A stretch of 64,000 nucleotides of DNA from Qipengyuania marincola. Lineage in GTDB: Bacteria; Pseudomonadota; Alphaproteobacteria; Sphingomonadales; Sphingomonadaceae. Shown here piece after piece: positions 6,689-15,630 of this stretch. The first letter of the stretch is position 1. The number at the start of each line of letters is the position of its first letter. The notes beneath the pieces are model-generated. The model saw only the letters and a list, made by a program, of their open reading frames with translations, was not told the DNA's origin and searched no databases. The position numbers and the translations under genes were made by a program. The stretch covers positions 620,001-684,000 of the forward strand of contig NZ_JARULC010000002.1 of assembly GCF_029688625.1 (NCBI RefSeq), written 5' to 3'.

Positions 6689-9193
6689 GTGTCGCGCTCT
6701 AGCCTCATGGTACAGCCTGTTGTCCCTACCGAAATCGCCGACTGGTTTGCCGGTCGGGGTTGGCGCGTGCGGCGCCACCAAATCGAAATGCTCGGTGCGA
6801 GCGAGGCGGGCCGGCACGCCCTGCTGGTGGCGGATACCGGGGCAGGCAAAACGCTGGCTGGGTTCCTGCCGACGCTGGCTGCTTTCGCGCCGTCGACGCT
6901 CGACGGTGCCGAGCCACCCGAAGGACTGCACACGCTCTATGTCTCGCCGCTCAAGGCATTGGCGCATGATGTGCAGCGCAATCTGCTGACCCCGATCGAG
7001 GAAATCGGCCTGCCGATTCGGGTCGAAACGCGCAGCGGTGATACGCCCTCCGATCGCAAGAAGCGCCAGCGCACCCGGCCACCGAATGTTCTGCTGACGA
7101 CGCCCGAGAGCCTCTCGCTGCTGCTGAGCTACCCGGACAGCTTCGAGCTGTTTGCGGGGCTTCGGCGGATCGTGATCGACGAGGTGCATGCCTTCGCCAT
7201 AGGCAAGCGGGGAGATCTGCTCGCGCTGGCCCTATCGCGGCTCCAGGCGATCGCACCTGGGCTGCAGCGTGCCGCGCTGTCTGCAACGGTGGCTGAGCCG
7301 GAGAAGTTTCGCGAATGGCTTGCGCCACTGACGACCGGAGACACTGCCGAAATCGAAGCGGTCGAGCTTGTCGAGGGCGAACCGGGTGCACCGGCGGAGG
7401 TCGAAATCCTGCTGCCCGTGGAAGAGCGCGTCCCTTGGGGCGGGCACGCGGCGACCTGGGCAATCCCCCAACTCTACGAGCAGATCAAGGCGAACCGCAC
7501 TTCGCTGATCTTCACCAACACCCGTTTTCTGGCGGAGTATATTTTCCAGCACCTGTGGGACGTGAATGAGGACAATCTACCCATCGGGGTTCATCACGGG
7601 TCGCTGTCGCGCGAAGCGAGGCGCAAGGTGGAAGGTGCGATGGCACGCGGCGAGCTGCGGGCGCTGGTCGCCACCGCCAGCCTCGATCTGGGTGTCGACT
7701 GGGGCGATATCGATCTTGTTGTGCAGATGGGCGCGCCCAAGGGCTCGAGCCGCCTGTTGCAGCGGATCGGCCGAGCCAACCACCGGCTGGACCAGCCAAG
7801 CCGCGCGCTACTGGTGCCGGGCAACCGCTTCGAGTTTCTCGAAGCGACCGCCGCGCGCGAGGCGGTCGACGAAGGCAAGCGCGATGGCGAGGATTTTCGC
7901 CCCGGCGGACTCGATGTGCTGGCTCAGCATGTCATGGCCTGCGCCTGCGCCGCGCCCTTTCAGGAGAACGCATTGCTCGCCGAAATCCGCTCGAGCATTG
8001 CCTATGCCTGGGTAGACGAGGAAGTCTGGCAGCGCGTGCTCTCATTTGTCGAAACCGGCGGCTATGCGCTGAAGGCCTATGACAAATTCAAGCGCATCGT
8101 GCGCGACAAAGAGGGCGTTTGGCGGCTCACCCATCCCGAACAGGCGCAGCGGCACCGCATGAATGCGGGCATCATCATCGACAGCGAAATGCTCGAGGTG
8201 CGGATCAATTCGGGCCGCGGGCGGGGTGGGCGAAGCCTCGGCAAGATCGAAGAACGCTTCGCCTCATCACTCAGCCCGGGGGATACATTCGCCTTTGCCG
8301 GCATGAGCCTCGAGGTGGTGAAGCTGCAGGACATGGAAGTGCTGGTCAGGGCGGCCACGTCGAACGCGATGATCCCCAGCTATGGCGGCGCGCGCATGCC
8401 GCTGACCACGCATCTGGCCGATCGCGTGCGCGAGATGCTGGTCGACCGCTCTGGCTGGGCGCGCTTTCCCGACGACGTGCGAGAATGGCTGGAGGTTCAG
8501 GACTGGCGCAGCCAGATGCCGGGGCCCGGGAAGTTGCTGGTCGAGAGCTTTCCCCACGCCAAGCGGCACTACAGCGTCTATTACACCTTCGAGGGCTGGA
8601 ACGCGAACCAGAGCCTCGGCATGCTGATCACGCGGCGAATGGAGGATCGCGGTCTGATGCCTGGCGGCTTCGTGGCGAATGACTACAGCCTCGCCGTGTG
8701 GGGGCTGAAACCTGTCACCGATCCTGCGCCCCTGTTGTCGCCCGACATATTGCAGGATGAATTTATCGAGTGGGTGCAGAATTCGCACCTTCTGCGCCGC
8801 GCGTTCCGCGAGGTCGCTGTCATCGGCGGCCTTGTCGAGCGCCAGCATCCGGGCAAGCGCAAGACCGGCAAGCAGGTGACCTTCTCGACCGACCTGATCT
8901 ACGATGTCCTGCGCAAATACGAGCCGGACCATGTGTTGCTGGAGGCCGCCTGGGCGGATGCGCGAACGCGCATGACCGACGTCGGGCGGCTCGGCAATCT
9001 GCTCGACCGGTCGGCGGAAGAGCTGGTCCATGTAGAACTTGATCGCGTCAGCCCGCTCGCCGTGCCGGTAATGGTCATGATCGGCCGTGAGGCAACACCG
9101 CAGGGGGCCGTCGATGATGAATTGCTGCTGGAGGCCGAAAGCCTCGCCGGCGCCGCGATGAGGGTCGACGGTATGGAGGCTATCGAGGACTAG
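6689..9193 (+). CDS. ligase-associated type DEXH-box helicase (Lhr-like)
   Basis: An 834-residue superfamily-2 helicase. It has Walker A GAGKT (residues 51-55), DEVH (164-167), SATVAE as motif III, motif VI QRIGRANH, and a long C-terminal region typical of Lhr-core enzymes. The length and the C-terminal sequence match the DEXH helicase that is usually encoded with an ATP-dependent DNA ligase, a beta-lactamase-fold exonuclease and the PdeM phosphoesterase in a DNA damage response operon. None of these partners is beside it here. GTG at 6689 gives the longest frame; ATG at 6707 is an alternative and neither has a clear Shine-Dalgarno. The stop codon shares the CTAG palindrome with the convergent ExbD-like gene. 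Confidence 0.85.
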   Translation: MSRSSLMVQPVVPTEIADWFAGRGWRVRRHQIEMLGASEAGRHALLVADTGAGKTLAGFLPTLAAFAPSTLDGAEPPEGLHTLYVSPLKALAHDVQRNLLTPIEEIGLPIRVETRSGDTPSDRKKRQRTRPPNVLLTTPESLSLLLSYPDSFELFAGLRRIVIDEVHAFAIGKRGDLLALALSRLQAIAPGLQRAALSATVAEPEKFREWLAPLTTGDTAEIEAVELVEGEPGAPAEVEILLPVEERVPWGGHAATWAIPQLYEQIKANRTSLIFTNTRFLAEYIFQHLWDVNEDNLPIGVHHGSLSREARRKVEGAMARGELRALVATASLDLGVDWGDIDLVVQMGAPKGSSRLLQRIGRANHRLDQPSRALLVPGNRFEFLEATAAREAVDEGKRDGEDFRPGGLDVLAQHVMACACAAPFQENALLAEIRSSIAYAWVDEEVWQRVLSFVETGGYALKAYDKFKRIVRDKEGVWRLTHPEQAQRHRMNAGIIIDSEMLEVRINSGRGRGGRSLGKIEERFASSLSPGDTFAFAGMSLEVVKLQDMEVLVRAATSNAMIPSYGGARMPLTTHLADRVREMLVDRSGWARFPDDVREWLEVQDWRSQMPGPGKLLVESFPHAKRHYSVYYTFEGWNANQSLGMLITRRMEDRGLMPGGFVANDYSLAVWGLKPVTDPAPLLSPDILQDEFIEWVQNSHLLRRAFREVAVIGGLVERQHPGKRKTGKQVTFSTDLIYDVLRKYEPDHVLLEAAWADARTRMTDVGRLGNLLDRSAEELVHVELDRVSPLAVPVMVMIGREATPQGAVDDELLLEAESLAGAAMRVDGMEAIED

Positions 9194-9735
9194 CGGTACG
9201 TGGGCATATCGGGGACTGGCGGTGGGACGAAGCACCTGCGCGGCTGGGCCGGGGCAAGCTCCGCGAAGGTTTCTGGTCGATCATACTGCCCAAATTGCGA
9301 GATGTTGCCGAACAGGAAACAGTCTTTCAGGCTGCCGGTGGCCTGAAGCAGACCCAGTATCTCCAGGGTGCGGGGATATGGCACCATGCCATCCGGCTCG
9401 AATAGCAGGCTCACCTGTGCCGGACCGCTCGGGCGCGCCATCAGCATGTCATGCAGGTCACGGTCTTGGACTGGCGTGCCGTTGAACCGCACCTGTCCGC
9501 CGGGATCGATCGTAATACGATCATAGGCGGGGGACAGCGGGTCAATGTAGCCTGCAGGATAGGGTAGCGGCAGGTCGACGACCAGCGCATGCGTTCGAGC
9601 ACCATAAGTGGCGAGGATAAGTGTCGCCGCAATCAGGAGGACGCCCGCATGCGGCGCCATGCCGAGCCAGCGGATCGGATCGCCGTGACGACAGCGCTTG
9701 TAGCTAACCCGAGTGCAGTGGGACCTATTCGGCAT
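9190..9735 (-). CDS. divergent ExbD-like membrane protein
   Basis: A single-pass protein (membrane segment near GVLLIAATLILATYGA) followed by a periplasmic domain. The domain keeps ExbD-like features: VDLPLPYP after the membrane, an ITIDPGGQVRFNGTPV strand pair, FEPDGMVPYPRTLEIL, and a final GNISQFGQY. The canonical ExbD N-terminus before the membrane, including the conserved TPLID Asp, is not seen. It therefore may not energise TonB alone and could be a partner subunit. The start is uncertain: ATG 9735 (11-nt overlap with the upstream exbD), 9756 or 9660 are possible and none has a good ribosome site. The 3' end overlaps the helicase gene by 4 nt. Confidence 0.55.
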   Translation of the reverse strand: MPNRSHCTRVSYKRCRHGDPIRWLGMAPHAGVLLIAATLILATYGARTHALVVDLPLPYPAGYIDPLSPAYDRITIDPGGQVRFNGTPVQDRDLHDMLMARPSGPAQVSLLFEPDGMVPYPRTLEILGLLQATGSLKDCFLFGNISQFGQYDRPETFAELAPAQPRRCFVPPPVPDMPTYR

Positions 9736-10153
9736 CGAAGGTCCGGTATCGTTCATTCCCGGCGAAAGCGAATGTGTCGATCCCGGCGTCCTTGATCAAC
9801 GCGATGGTCCTTGCCGAGCGGTCGTAACTCGCCGCCGGGTGCGGTTCGAAGCGGATCAGGGGTTGATCGGGCAGGGCTGCCGCACTGGCCATCTGGTTCA
9901 GAAGCTCTTGGCTATTGAGGGCCTGGTCGTTCCAGAGCAGCCGGTCCCGCGTGTCAATGTGCACGGTGTTGGTCGCGGCGATGTCGAAACGGCCTTTGCC
10001 GGTGGGAAGAGGCACTTGCAACGCGTGCGTGGCCAGGGGGATCACTACGATGAACATGATGAGCAGGACGAGCATCATGTCTATGAGCGGAGTGATGTTC
10101 ATCTGAGACATCGGCGAGGCTGCGACGGGTGATCGACGACGCGGATAGGCCAT
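9725..10153 (-). CDS. exbD: ExbD/TolR-family biopolymer transport protein
   Basis: 142 residues with a cytoplasmic N-terminus (SPVAASPMSQMN), the membrane segment starting ITPLIDMMLVLLIMF that carries the essential Asp, and a periplasmic domain ending RYRTFDAE. It should work with ExbB/TolQ to convert proton flow into TonB movement. The start is at 10153: AAGGAG lies 6 nt before it, whereas the upstream ATG at 10159 directly abuts that site. The gene is separated by about 190 nt and a terminator from the exbB-exbD-exbD group upstream, so it is probably transcribed from its own promoter with the divergent ExbD-like gene downstream. Confidence 0.88.
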   Translation of the reverse strand: MAYPRRRSPVAASPMSQMNITPLIDMMLVLLIMFIVVIPLATHALQVPLPTGKGRFDIAATNTVHIDTRDRLLWNDQALNSQELLNQMASAAALPDQPLIRFEPHPAASYDRSARTIALIKDAGIDTFAFAGNERYRTFDAE

Positions 10154-10283
10154 GTCCATCTCCTTATTGCAATGTGATAACATCACAGAGGCGCGAGGGA
10201 TGCAAGCCTTAGAATGAGAGCGGCAACCCTATGCCCCAATCAAGCTCGGCAGCTGGTTCGACGACCTTCCTTTTGGCCGCACA

Positions 10284-10314
10284 CAACAAAAAGGGGCGGA
10301 TCGCTCCGCCCCTT
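10284..10314 (-). terminator. intrinsic terminator of the tonB/exb group
   Basis: A perfect 10-bp stem (10291-10300 with 10305-10314) and a 4-nt loop. On the minus strand it is followed by a T-rich tract (TTTGTTGT). It lies about 30 nt after the stop of the exbD gene at 10343 and separates it from the next exbD. Confidence 0.85.
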
Positions 10315-10342
10315 CTCATTCTCTTATGCTTGTCTCGCGTCC

Positions 10343-10780
10343 TTATCCGGCAGTGCCGAAGGTGCGATAGCGTTCATTTCCGACGAAGCCGAACTTGGTT
10401 ACCCCGCTCGCCTTGATGATCTGCAGCACACGTGCGGCAAGATCGTAGCTGGCGAGAGCCTCGGGTTCGAACTGGAGTTCCGGCTCAACCGCCATCTGGG
10501 TCGACTGGGTCAGCAGCGTGCGCAGCTGGCCGTCATTGATGGGGTTCCCGTTCCACAGGATCTCGTCCGTTTGCGTCAGGATGAGCTTGTTTTTCTCCGG
10601 CTCGACAATGACATCGGGCGGAGTGGGGCTGGGTGCCGGGAGGTCGATATTGACCGCGTGGGTCGCGACCGGGATCGTGATGATGAACATGATGAGGAGC
10701 ACGAGCAGGACGTCGATCAACGGCGTCATGTTCATTTCCATCATCGGCGCGCCATCGTCCTTGCCGCCTGACATAGCCAT
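10343..10780 (-). CDS. exbD: ExbD-family biopolymer transport protein
   Basis: 145 residues in the usual ExbD layout: short cytoplasmic tail, membrane segment beginning MTPLIDVLLVLLIMFIITIP with the proton-carrying Asp, then a periplasmic domain ending GNERYRTFGTAG. It closely resembles the product of the exbD at 9725-10153 (shared SYD-AAR and FGFVGNERYRTF/FAFAGNERYRTF endings), indicating a duplication. The start at 10780 has AGGAG 9 nt upstream; an ATG two codons later is also possible. It is followed by a strong terminator. Confidence 0.92.
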   Translation of the reverse strand: MAMSGGKDDGAPMMEMNMTPLIDVLLVLLIMFIITIPVATHAVNIDLPAPSPTPPDVIVEPEKNKLILTQTDEILWNGNPINDGQLRTLLTQSTQMAVEPELQFEPEALASYDLAARVLQIIKASGVTKFGFVGNERYRTFGTAG

Positions 10781-10824
10781 ACTGGGGTACTCCTGAGTCT
10801 TACTTCGCTACCGGTGTTCCAACG

Positions 10825-11355
10825 TTAGCCGTTGGGGTCCACGGGGTTCGAGATGAAGCCAACGGTCGGATAACCGGCCGCCTGAACATTGTAGATTGCG
10901 CCGGCCACGCAGGACCACGGCGCATTCACGTCGCCGCGAATATGCACCTGCGGGATCGCGTCGGGATCCTCCATGATCGCTTCGGGGCCACCAGCCCGCT
11001 GCACGATCGCATCGAGGCGCTCGAAAGCCTGGTCGTAGAGTTCTTCCGAAGTCACCGGCGAGATATTGTTGAAGTAGACGCGGCATTGGCCATTGCGCGC
11101 CGCTCCTTCAAAGCCGGGTTCGCCTGCGCTACGTCCTGCGGCATCGGTCGTGCTGACGGTCAGCAGCAAGTTTTCGACCTTGTCCTTCGATTCCACCGAT
11201 TCGAATACGGGAATCTCGAGCTTCTCGATCGTCTGGATCGCGACCGGGACCGCGATGAGGAAGATGATCAGAAGCACCAGCATCACGTCCACGAGCGGCG
11301 TGGTGTTGATGTCCGACATCGGCGTCTCCGCGCCTCCTCCTGTCGAAATCGCCAT
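10825..11355 (-). CDS. exbD: ExbD-family biopolymer transport protein, longer variant
   Basis: 176 residues, about 30 more than its neighbour. It has the cytoplasmic tail [17 protein letters not shown], the membrane segment with [19 protein letters not shown], and an enlarged periplasmic domain with two Cys (GQCRVYFNN and PWSCVAG) that could form a disulfide. The end [13 protein letters not shown] matches the ExbD fold end. Two different ExbD proteins following one ExbB is a layout found in several Alphaproteobacteria and Xanthomonas-like TonB systems. Confidence 0.92.
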   Translation of the reverse strand: MAISTGGGAETPMSDINTTPLVDVMLVLLIIFLIAVPVAIQTIEKLEIPVFESVESKDKVENLLLTVSTTDAAGRSAGEPGFEGAARNGQCRVYFNNISPVTSEELYDQAFERLDAIVQRAGGPEAIMEDPDAIPQVHIRGDVNAPWSCVAGAIYNVQAAGYPTVGFISNPVDPNG

Positions 11356-11438
11356 GGTTCAAATCCTATCGTTTAATTGCGCTAAGTGATTCGATCGGCG
11401 CGGCGGGAAGCCCGATGAACTCCCCGCCGCCGGCCGAA

Positions 11439-12257
11439 TTACTTCTTGATCGCGCCGCTGGCACCGGGGTTGGTGGTAGCGGGCTTGGTCGCGGTCGTGC
11501 TGGTCGTTGCCGGCTTCGCCGCAGCGGCCGAAGTGCGCGCAGTGGCGGTGGTGGCAACGGGCTTCACGGCGCCGTTCGAGTTGATGTTGGCGAGCAGATC
11601 GGTCGAGAAAGCGTTGAGCAGCTCGGCGATGCGCTTGTTACGGCTCTGGAGCCAGTTGTAGGCGAACACGGCCGGAACCGCGACCAGCAGGCCGATGGCG
11701 GTCATGATCAGAGCTTCACCAACCGGACCCGCGACCTTGTCGATCGAGGCAGAACCGGCGATGCCGATGTTGATCAGCGCGCGATAAATCCCGATCACGG
11801 TGCCAAGCAGGCCGACGAACGGTGCGGTTGCGCCGACGGTAGCGAGGAAGGGCAGACCGCTGGCAAGCTTCGAGTTGATCGAATCCTCCGAACGGGCGAG
11901 CGAGCCGTGCATCCAGTCATGCGCTTCGAGCTTGTCGGTCATCTTGGAGTGCTGGTCTTCGGCCAGAATGGCGTCGTCGACGAGCTGGCGCCAGGCGCTG
12001 TTCTTGTCCAGCTTGGTGGCACCTTCCTTGAGGCTGTTGGTCTTCCAGAAGTTGGACCGCACAGCCTTGTACTGGTTCATGACCTTGCGCTGTTCGAACA
12101 TCTTGGTGAACAGGATGTAGAACGAGCCGACCGACATGATGACCATGACGCCGAGGATGAACCAGGCGACGAAGCCGCCCTGTTCCATGGCTTCCAGGAA
12201 GCCGAAGGAGTTCTGCGGGGCCGCATCGGCAGCGGCAGCAAGGATTTCAAAGGTCAT
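11439..12257 (-). CDS. exbB: ExbB/TolQ/MotA proton-channel family protein
   Basis: 272 residues. After a short periplasmic start it has a first membrane helix (about residues 28-50, VAWFILGVMVIMSVGSFYIL), a large cytoplasmic loop, and two further membrane helices around residues 138-160 (GATAPFVGLLGTVIGIY) and 180-200 (GLLVAVPAVFAYNWL). This is the ExbB topology forming the proton channel with ExbD. The C-terminus is an Ala/Thr/Lys-rich low-complexity tail of about 45 residues, not normal in E. coli ExbB. It sits between tonB and the exbD genes. Confidence 0.93.
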   Translation of the reverse strand: MTFEILAAAADAAPQNSFGFLEAMEQGGFVAWFILGVMVIMSVGSFYILFTKMFEQRKVMNQYKAVRSNFWKTNSLKEGATKLDKNSAWRQLVDDAILAEDQHSKMTDKLEAHDWMHGSLARSEDSINSKLASGLPFLATVGATAPFVGLLGTVIGIYRALINIGIAGSASIDKVAGPVGEALIMTAIGLLVAVPAVFAYNWLQSRNKRIAELLNAFSTDLLANINSNGAVKPVATTATARTSAAAAKPATTSTTATKPATTNPGASGAIKK

Positions 12258-12312
12258 AGCGAGTAGTCCTCTTACGTAATTCGCAGGGGCCGCCTGTGGC
12301 GACGGCTAAACC

Positions 12313-12990
12313 CTAGTTGAGCTGGTAAACGATCGTCGTGCGGTATGTGTCGGTGATCGGATTGCCCGCCCGGTCGAGCGCCGGGTCGAAACGAGCATAC
12401 CGTGTCATGCCGTCACATGCGGCGGAATCGAGGTCGCTCGATCCGCTGGAGCTGGTCACCGAGCAGCTTGCCACGCGTCCGTCGGTTCCGACGGTCACGG
12501 TTACGCCGACATTGCCCTCGGTCCCTTCGCGCTCGGCGCGACGAGGATAGTTCTGCTGGATACGACGCGCCCAGCCCGACTGACCTTTCGGCGTCGCGCC
12601 CTTGGCCTTGGAAGGCGCAGGAGGAGGCGGCGGCGGCGCGGGAGGCGCTGCGGGTGCCGGCGGCGGAATCCGGATCGCAGGCGGTGCCGGCGGCGGAATC
12701 GTCTGCTGCGTGCGTATCGGCGGCGGTGCCGGCGCGATGCTGATCGGCGGCGGCGGGGCCACCGGCGGCGGCGGTGCCGTGTCGGGTTCAGGCGGCGGCG
12801 GAGGCTCGTCCTCCGGCTCCGGCGGCGGCGGCTCCTCGATATCGATCGTGGTCACGCGCTCCACCACCTGTTGCACCGCATTGTATGCGAGGCCGGTGAT
12901 GAGGGCATAACCGAGAGCGATATGGATGAGGGCAACAATGATGATCGCGACAATGCGATTGCCGCTCATCTGTTGGTCAGCATATGCCAT
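12313..12990 (-). CDS. tonB: TonB energy-transducing protein
   Basis: 225 residues: N-terminal membrane anchor (about residues 12-35), a Pro-rich periplasmic spacer at about residues 52-127 with many PPPPPEP and PPAP runs, and a C-terminal TonB domain (about 135-225) with the YPRRAEREG motif and an unpaired Cys pair (ASCSV, SAACDG) that may bridge. It transmits the ExbB-ExbD proton-driven movement to TonB-dependent receptors such as the one at 36.5-38.9 kb. First gene of the minus-strand tonB-exbB-exbD-exbD group. The polyproline runs will depend on EF-P. Confidence 0.93.
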   Translation of the reverse strand: MAYADQQMSGNRIVAIIIVALIHIALGYALITGLAYNAVQQVVERVTTIDIEEPPPPEPEDEPPPPPEPDTAPPPPVAPPPPISIAPAPPPIRTQQTIPPPAPPAIRIPPPAPAAPPAPPPPPPAPSKAKGATPKGQSGWARRIQQNYPRRAEREGTEGNVGVTVTVGTDGRVASCSVTSSSGSSDLDSAACDGMTRYARFDPALDRAGNPITDTYRTTIVYQLN

Positions 12991-13358
12991 TCGGTCGCTT
13001 CACTCCATCGGTCGTCCCGGCCGTAGCCGGAATCTAGAGGCTTTGCGGGAGGTGCTTCGCACGTGCGACCCGCTGCCTCGTTTTTCATTCAAGACGTCGC
13101 TGCGACCCATAAGTCGAAGCGACGCAGAAGACCCGAAGTTCCCGAAAGAAACCCCAAATCCTCTCCCCCAAGCAACATTGTATCACGGCTTGGGCCCGCC
13201 TGACCCCTTACCCACGATGACCGTGCTCCGCAAACCATTTGTCGGTTAAGGGCGGATTCAGTGCGTTTGCCTGTAATATGGAAGGGAACCGACCGGTCCT
13301 GCGCGTCATTACCGACTCGGGCCTCTGCCCCACGGGCTCAAACTAGCTGGATATCTAG
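12991..13358. promoter_or_regulatory. divergent intergenic region with interrupted palindrome
   Basis: This 368-nt space separates tonB (minus) from the secreted protein gene at 13359 (plus), so it must hold both promoters. I see no convincing ORF. It contains an 11-bp interrupted palindrome at 13095-13124 (CGTCGCT, one mismatch, CGAC, 6-nt spacer CCATAA, then the complements). It is not followed by a T-tract in either direction, so an operator or 5'-leader structure is more likely than a terminator. No Fur box could be identified with confidence. Confidence 0.4.
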
Positions 13359-14189
13359 ATGTATCGCTCCGCGCTTTTTGCCTCGCTCGCTTTCGCCGCC
13401 GCTCTTGCCGCTGTGCCGTCGGCCGCCCAGGAGCCGACCTCGCCAGCGTTGACCTATGCCGACATCGTCGACCTCGCCGATACTGCGCCGCTGGTCGTAC
13501 GGGCCGAGATTCGCGATCAGGCCACGGTTGAGCCCGAGCGGTCCCCCGGCCTCGAACCGGGACACGTGCGGCTCTATGTCGAAGCGCGGACGACAGCCCT
13601 AATCGCGGGAACCGCGCCAGTGGGCGAATCTCTACGCTATCTGGTCGACTTGCCGCTTACCGAGAAGGGCAAGGCACCCAAGCTGAAAAAGCAGGATGTG
13701 CTCCTGTTTGCGCGCCCGGTTCCCTCAAGCCCCGGTACTATCCAGCTGGTCGAGCCTGACGCGCAATTCGCTTATTCCGAACCTTTTGCCGACAGCGTGC
13801 GCTCGGTGCTTGCGTCGCTCCTGTCGCCGACCGCCCCGCCGCGTGTGACGGGGGTACGCGATGCTCTGGCGGTCGAGGGCACGCTGGTCGGCGAATCGGA
13901 GACGCAGCTCTTCCTTGATACCGAGCAGGACGGCCCTGTCTCAGTTACGGTGGTCCGGCGGCCCGATCAGGCTCCGCGCTGGGGCGTTTCTTGGACCGAG
14001 ATCGTCGATCAGGCGGCCCGGCCGCCACGCCGCGAGACGATCGAATGGTATCGCCTTGCATGTTTCTTGCCGGAGAGCCTGCCGGGTGAGGCAAACCTGT
14101 CGACCGACCCGCGCGCCCGGCAACTGGCCGAGCGCGACTATGCCCTGGTGCTCGAGCAACTGGGCGATTGCCCGCGTACGCGCAGCTGA
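13359..14189 (+). CDS. secreted protein of unknown function
   Basis: 276 residues with a typical Sec signal peptide (residues 1-22, ending VPSAAQ). The mature protein appears as two all-beta halves: one around residues 45-130 (VVRAEIRD ... VLLFARPV) and one around 160-210 (GTLVGESETQLFLDTEQDGPVSVTVV), followed by a helical C-terminus with two Cys (LACFLP and GDCPRTRS) that could form a disulfide. I do not recognise a named domain. It sits alone between the tonB intergenic region and hom; the tandem arrangement gives no functional clue. Confidence 0.65.
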   Translation: MYRSALFASLAFAAALAAVPSAAQEPTSPALTYADIVDLADTAPLVVRAEIRDQATVEPERSPGLEPGHVRLYVEARTTALIAGTAPVGESLRYLVDLPLTEKGKAPKLKKQDVLLFARPVPSSPGTIQLVEPDAQFAYSEPFADSVRSVLASLLSPTAPPRVTGVRDALAVEGTLVGESETQLFLDTEQDGPVSVTVVRRPDQAPRWGVSWTEIVDQAARPPRRETIEWYRLACFLPESLPGEANLSTDPRARQLAERDYALVLEQLGDCPRTRS

Positions 14190-14331
14190 ACTGGCCGGGC
14201 TGCAATAGGCGAGACTGAGGGCGGTCAAGACAAACTGGTTCCAATCGAACCGGCCGCTGCGCTAGGGCTGCGCCCCATGACCAGATGCTGCGCAGATCGC
14301 CGTCGAAAACTTATCGACCGAGGCAACCCCA

Positions 14332-15630
14332 ATGGCTGAGCCCTTGCGCATCGCCATTGCCGGCCTCGGCACCGTTGGCACCGGCGTTATCCGCCTGCTC
14401 GATGCCAATCGCGAGGTGCTCGAACGGCGTGCGGGGCGGGCTATCGAAGTCGTCGCGGTCAATGCCCGCGAGCGCGCCAAGGATCGCGGTGTCGATCTTT
14501 CGCCATTCGCCTGGGTGGACGACATGCAGGCCATGGCAGCACGCAGCGATGTCGACGTGGTGGTCGAACTGGTCGGCGGGTCGGACGGTCCGGCTCTGAC
14601 GCTGGCGCGCGCCGCACTTGATGCCGGCAAGGGCTTCGTCACTGCCAACAAGGCAATGGTCGCGCATCACGGCATGGAACTCGCCGAGCTTGCCGCGATC
14701 AACTCCGCGCCCTTCGCCTTTGAGGCGGCCGTCGCGGGTGGCATTCCGGTGGTCAAGGGCCTGCGTGAGGGGACCGCGGCCAATGCGCTGACGCGTATTT
14801 ATGGCATTCTCAACGGCACCTGCAATTACATCCTTTCCGAAATGGAGCGCACCGGCGCCGATTTCGACGACATGTTGCGCGCGGCGCAGGAGCAGGGCTT
14901 TGCGGAAGCCGACCCCACTTTCGATATCGAGGGAGTCGATGCGGCCCACAAGCTCGCCATCCTTGCGGCCATCGGTTTCGGGACGCGGATCGATTTCGAA
15001 GCCGTGCGCTGTGCCGGGATCACGCAGGTCACGGCAAGCGATATCGCCCAGGCCGATGCGCTGGGCTATGTCGTCCGGTTGGTCGGTATCGCCAGCATGG
15101 AGGGCGACGGGCGGCTGCTGCAGCGCGTCCGCCCCTGCCTCGTGCCGTTCCGCCATCCGCTAGCCGCGGTTACCGGCCCGACCAATGCCGTAGTGGCGGA
15201 GGGCGATTTTTCAGGCCGCCTCCTGTTCCAGGGCGCCGGGGCAGGCGATCGACCTACGGCAAGCGCGGTGGTCGCCGATCTCATCGATATTGCGCGCGGG
15301 CAGGCAGGAGCGCCTTTTTCCGTACCCGTAGATCAGCTGGGCAGCGCGGAACCCGGGGATCCCGGCGAACGCAGGGGGCGTGACTATATCCGCTTCACTG
15401 TCGCCGATCGGCCCGGTGTGCTTGCCGAGATCACCGCGGCGATGCGCGATGCCGGAGTGTCGATCGAAAGCCTTATACAGCGCGGCCGCGACCATGATGG
15501 CGGTGCGGTCCAGGTCGCCATGGTGACCCACGAGGGGCCGGAGCACTGCGTCACCGAGGCGCTCGCCCTCCTCGAAGGCTCGGCTAACCTTGCGGCTCGT
15601 CCCCTGGTGATGCCGATTCTGAAGGATTAA
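14332..15630 (+). CDS. hom: homoserine dehydrogenase
   Basis: Reduces aspartate semialdehyde to homoserine, the branch point to threonine and methionine. 432 residues in three parts: NAD(P)-binding domain with GLGTVG (11-16), catalytic/dimer domain with TANKAM (104-109, catalytic Lys at 107) and the GILNGTCNYIL signature, and a C-terminal ACT domain (from about 350, DRPGVLAEITAAM) expected to give feedback control by threonine. Its 3' end overlaps the convergent secreted-protein gene by 47 nt. The length matches bacterial Hom with ACT. Confidence 0.96.
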   Translation: MAEPLRIAIAGLGTVGTGVIRLLDANREVLERRAGRAIEVVAVNARERAKDRGVDLSPFAWVDDMQAMAARSDVDVVVELVGGSDGPALTLARAALDAGKGFVTANKAMVAHHGMELAELAAINSAPFAFEAAVAGGIPVVKGLREGTAANALTRIYGILNGTCNYILSEMERTGADFDDMLRAAQEQGFAEADPTFDIEGVDAAHKLAILAAIGFGTRIDFEAVRCAGITQVTASDIAQADALGYVVRLVGIASMEGDGRLLQRVRPCLVPFRHPLAAVTGPTNAVVAEGDFSGRLLFQGAGAGDRPTASAVVADLIDIARGQAGAPFSVPVDQLGSAEPGDPGERRGRDYIRFTVADRPGVLAEITAAMRDAGVSIESLIQRGRDHDGGAVQVAMVTHEGPEHCVTEALALLEGSANLAARPLVMPILKD

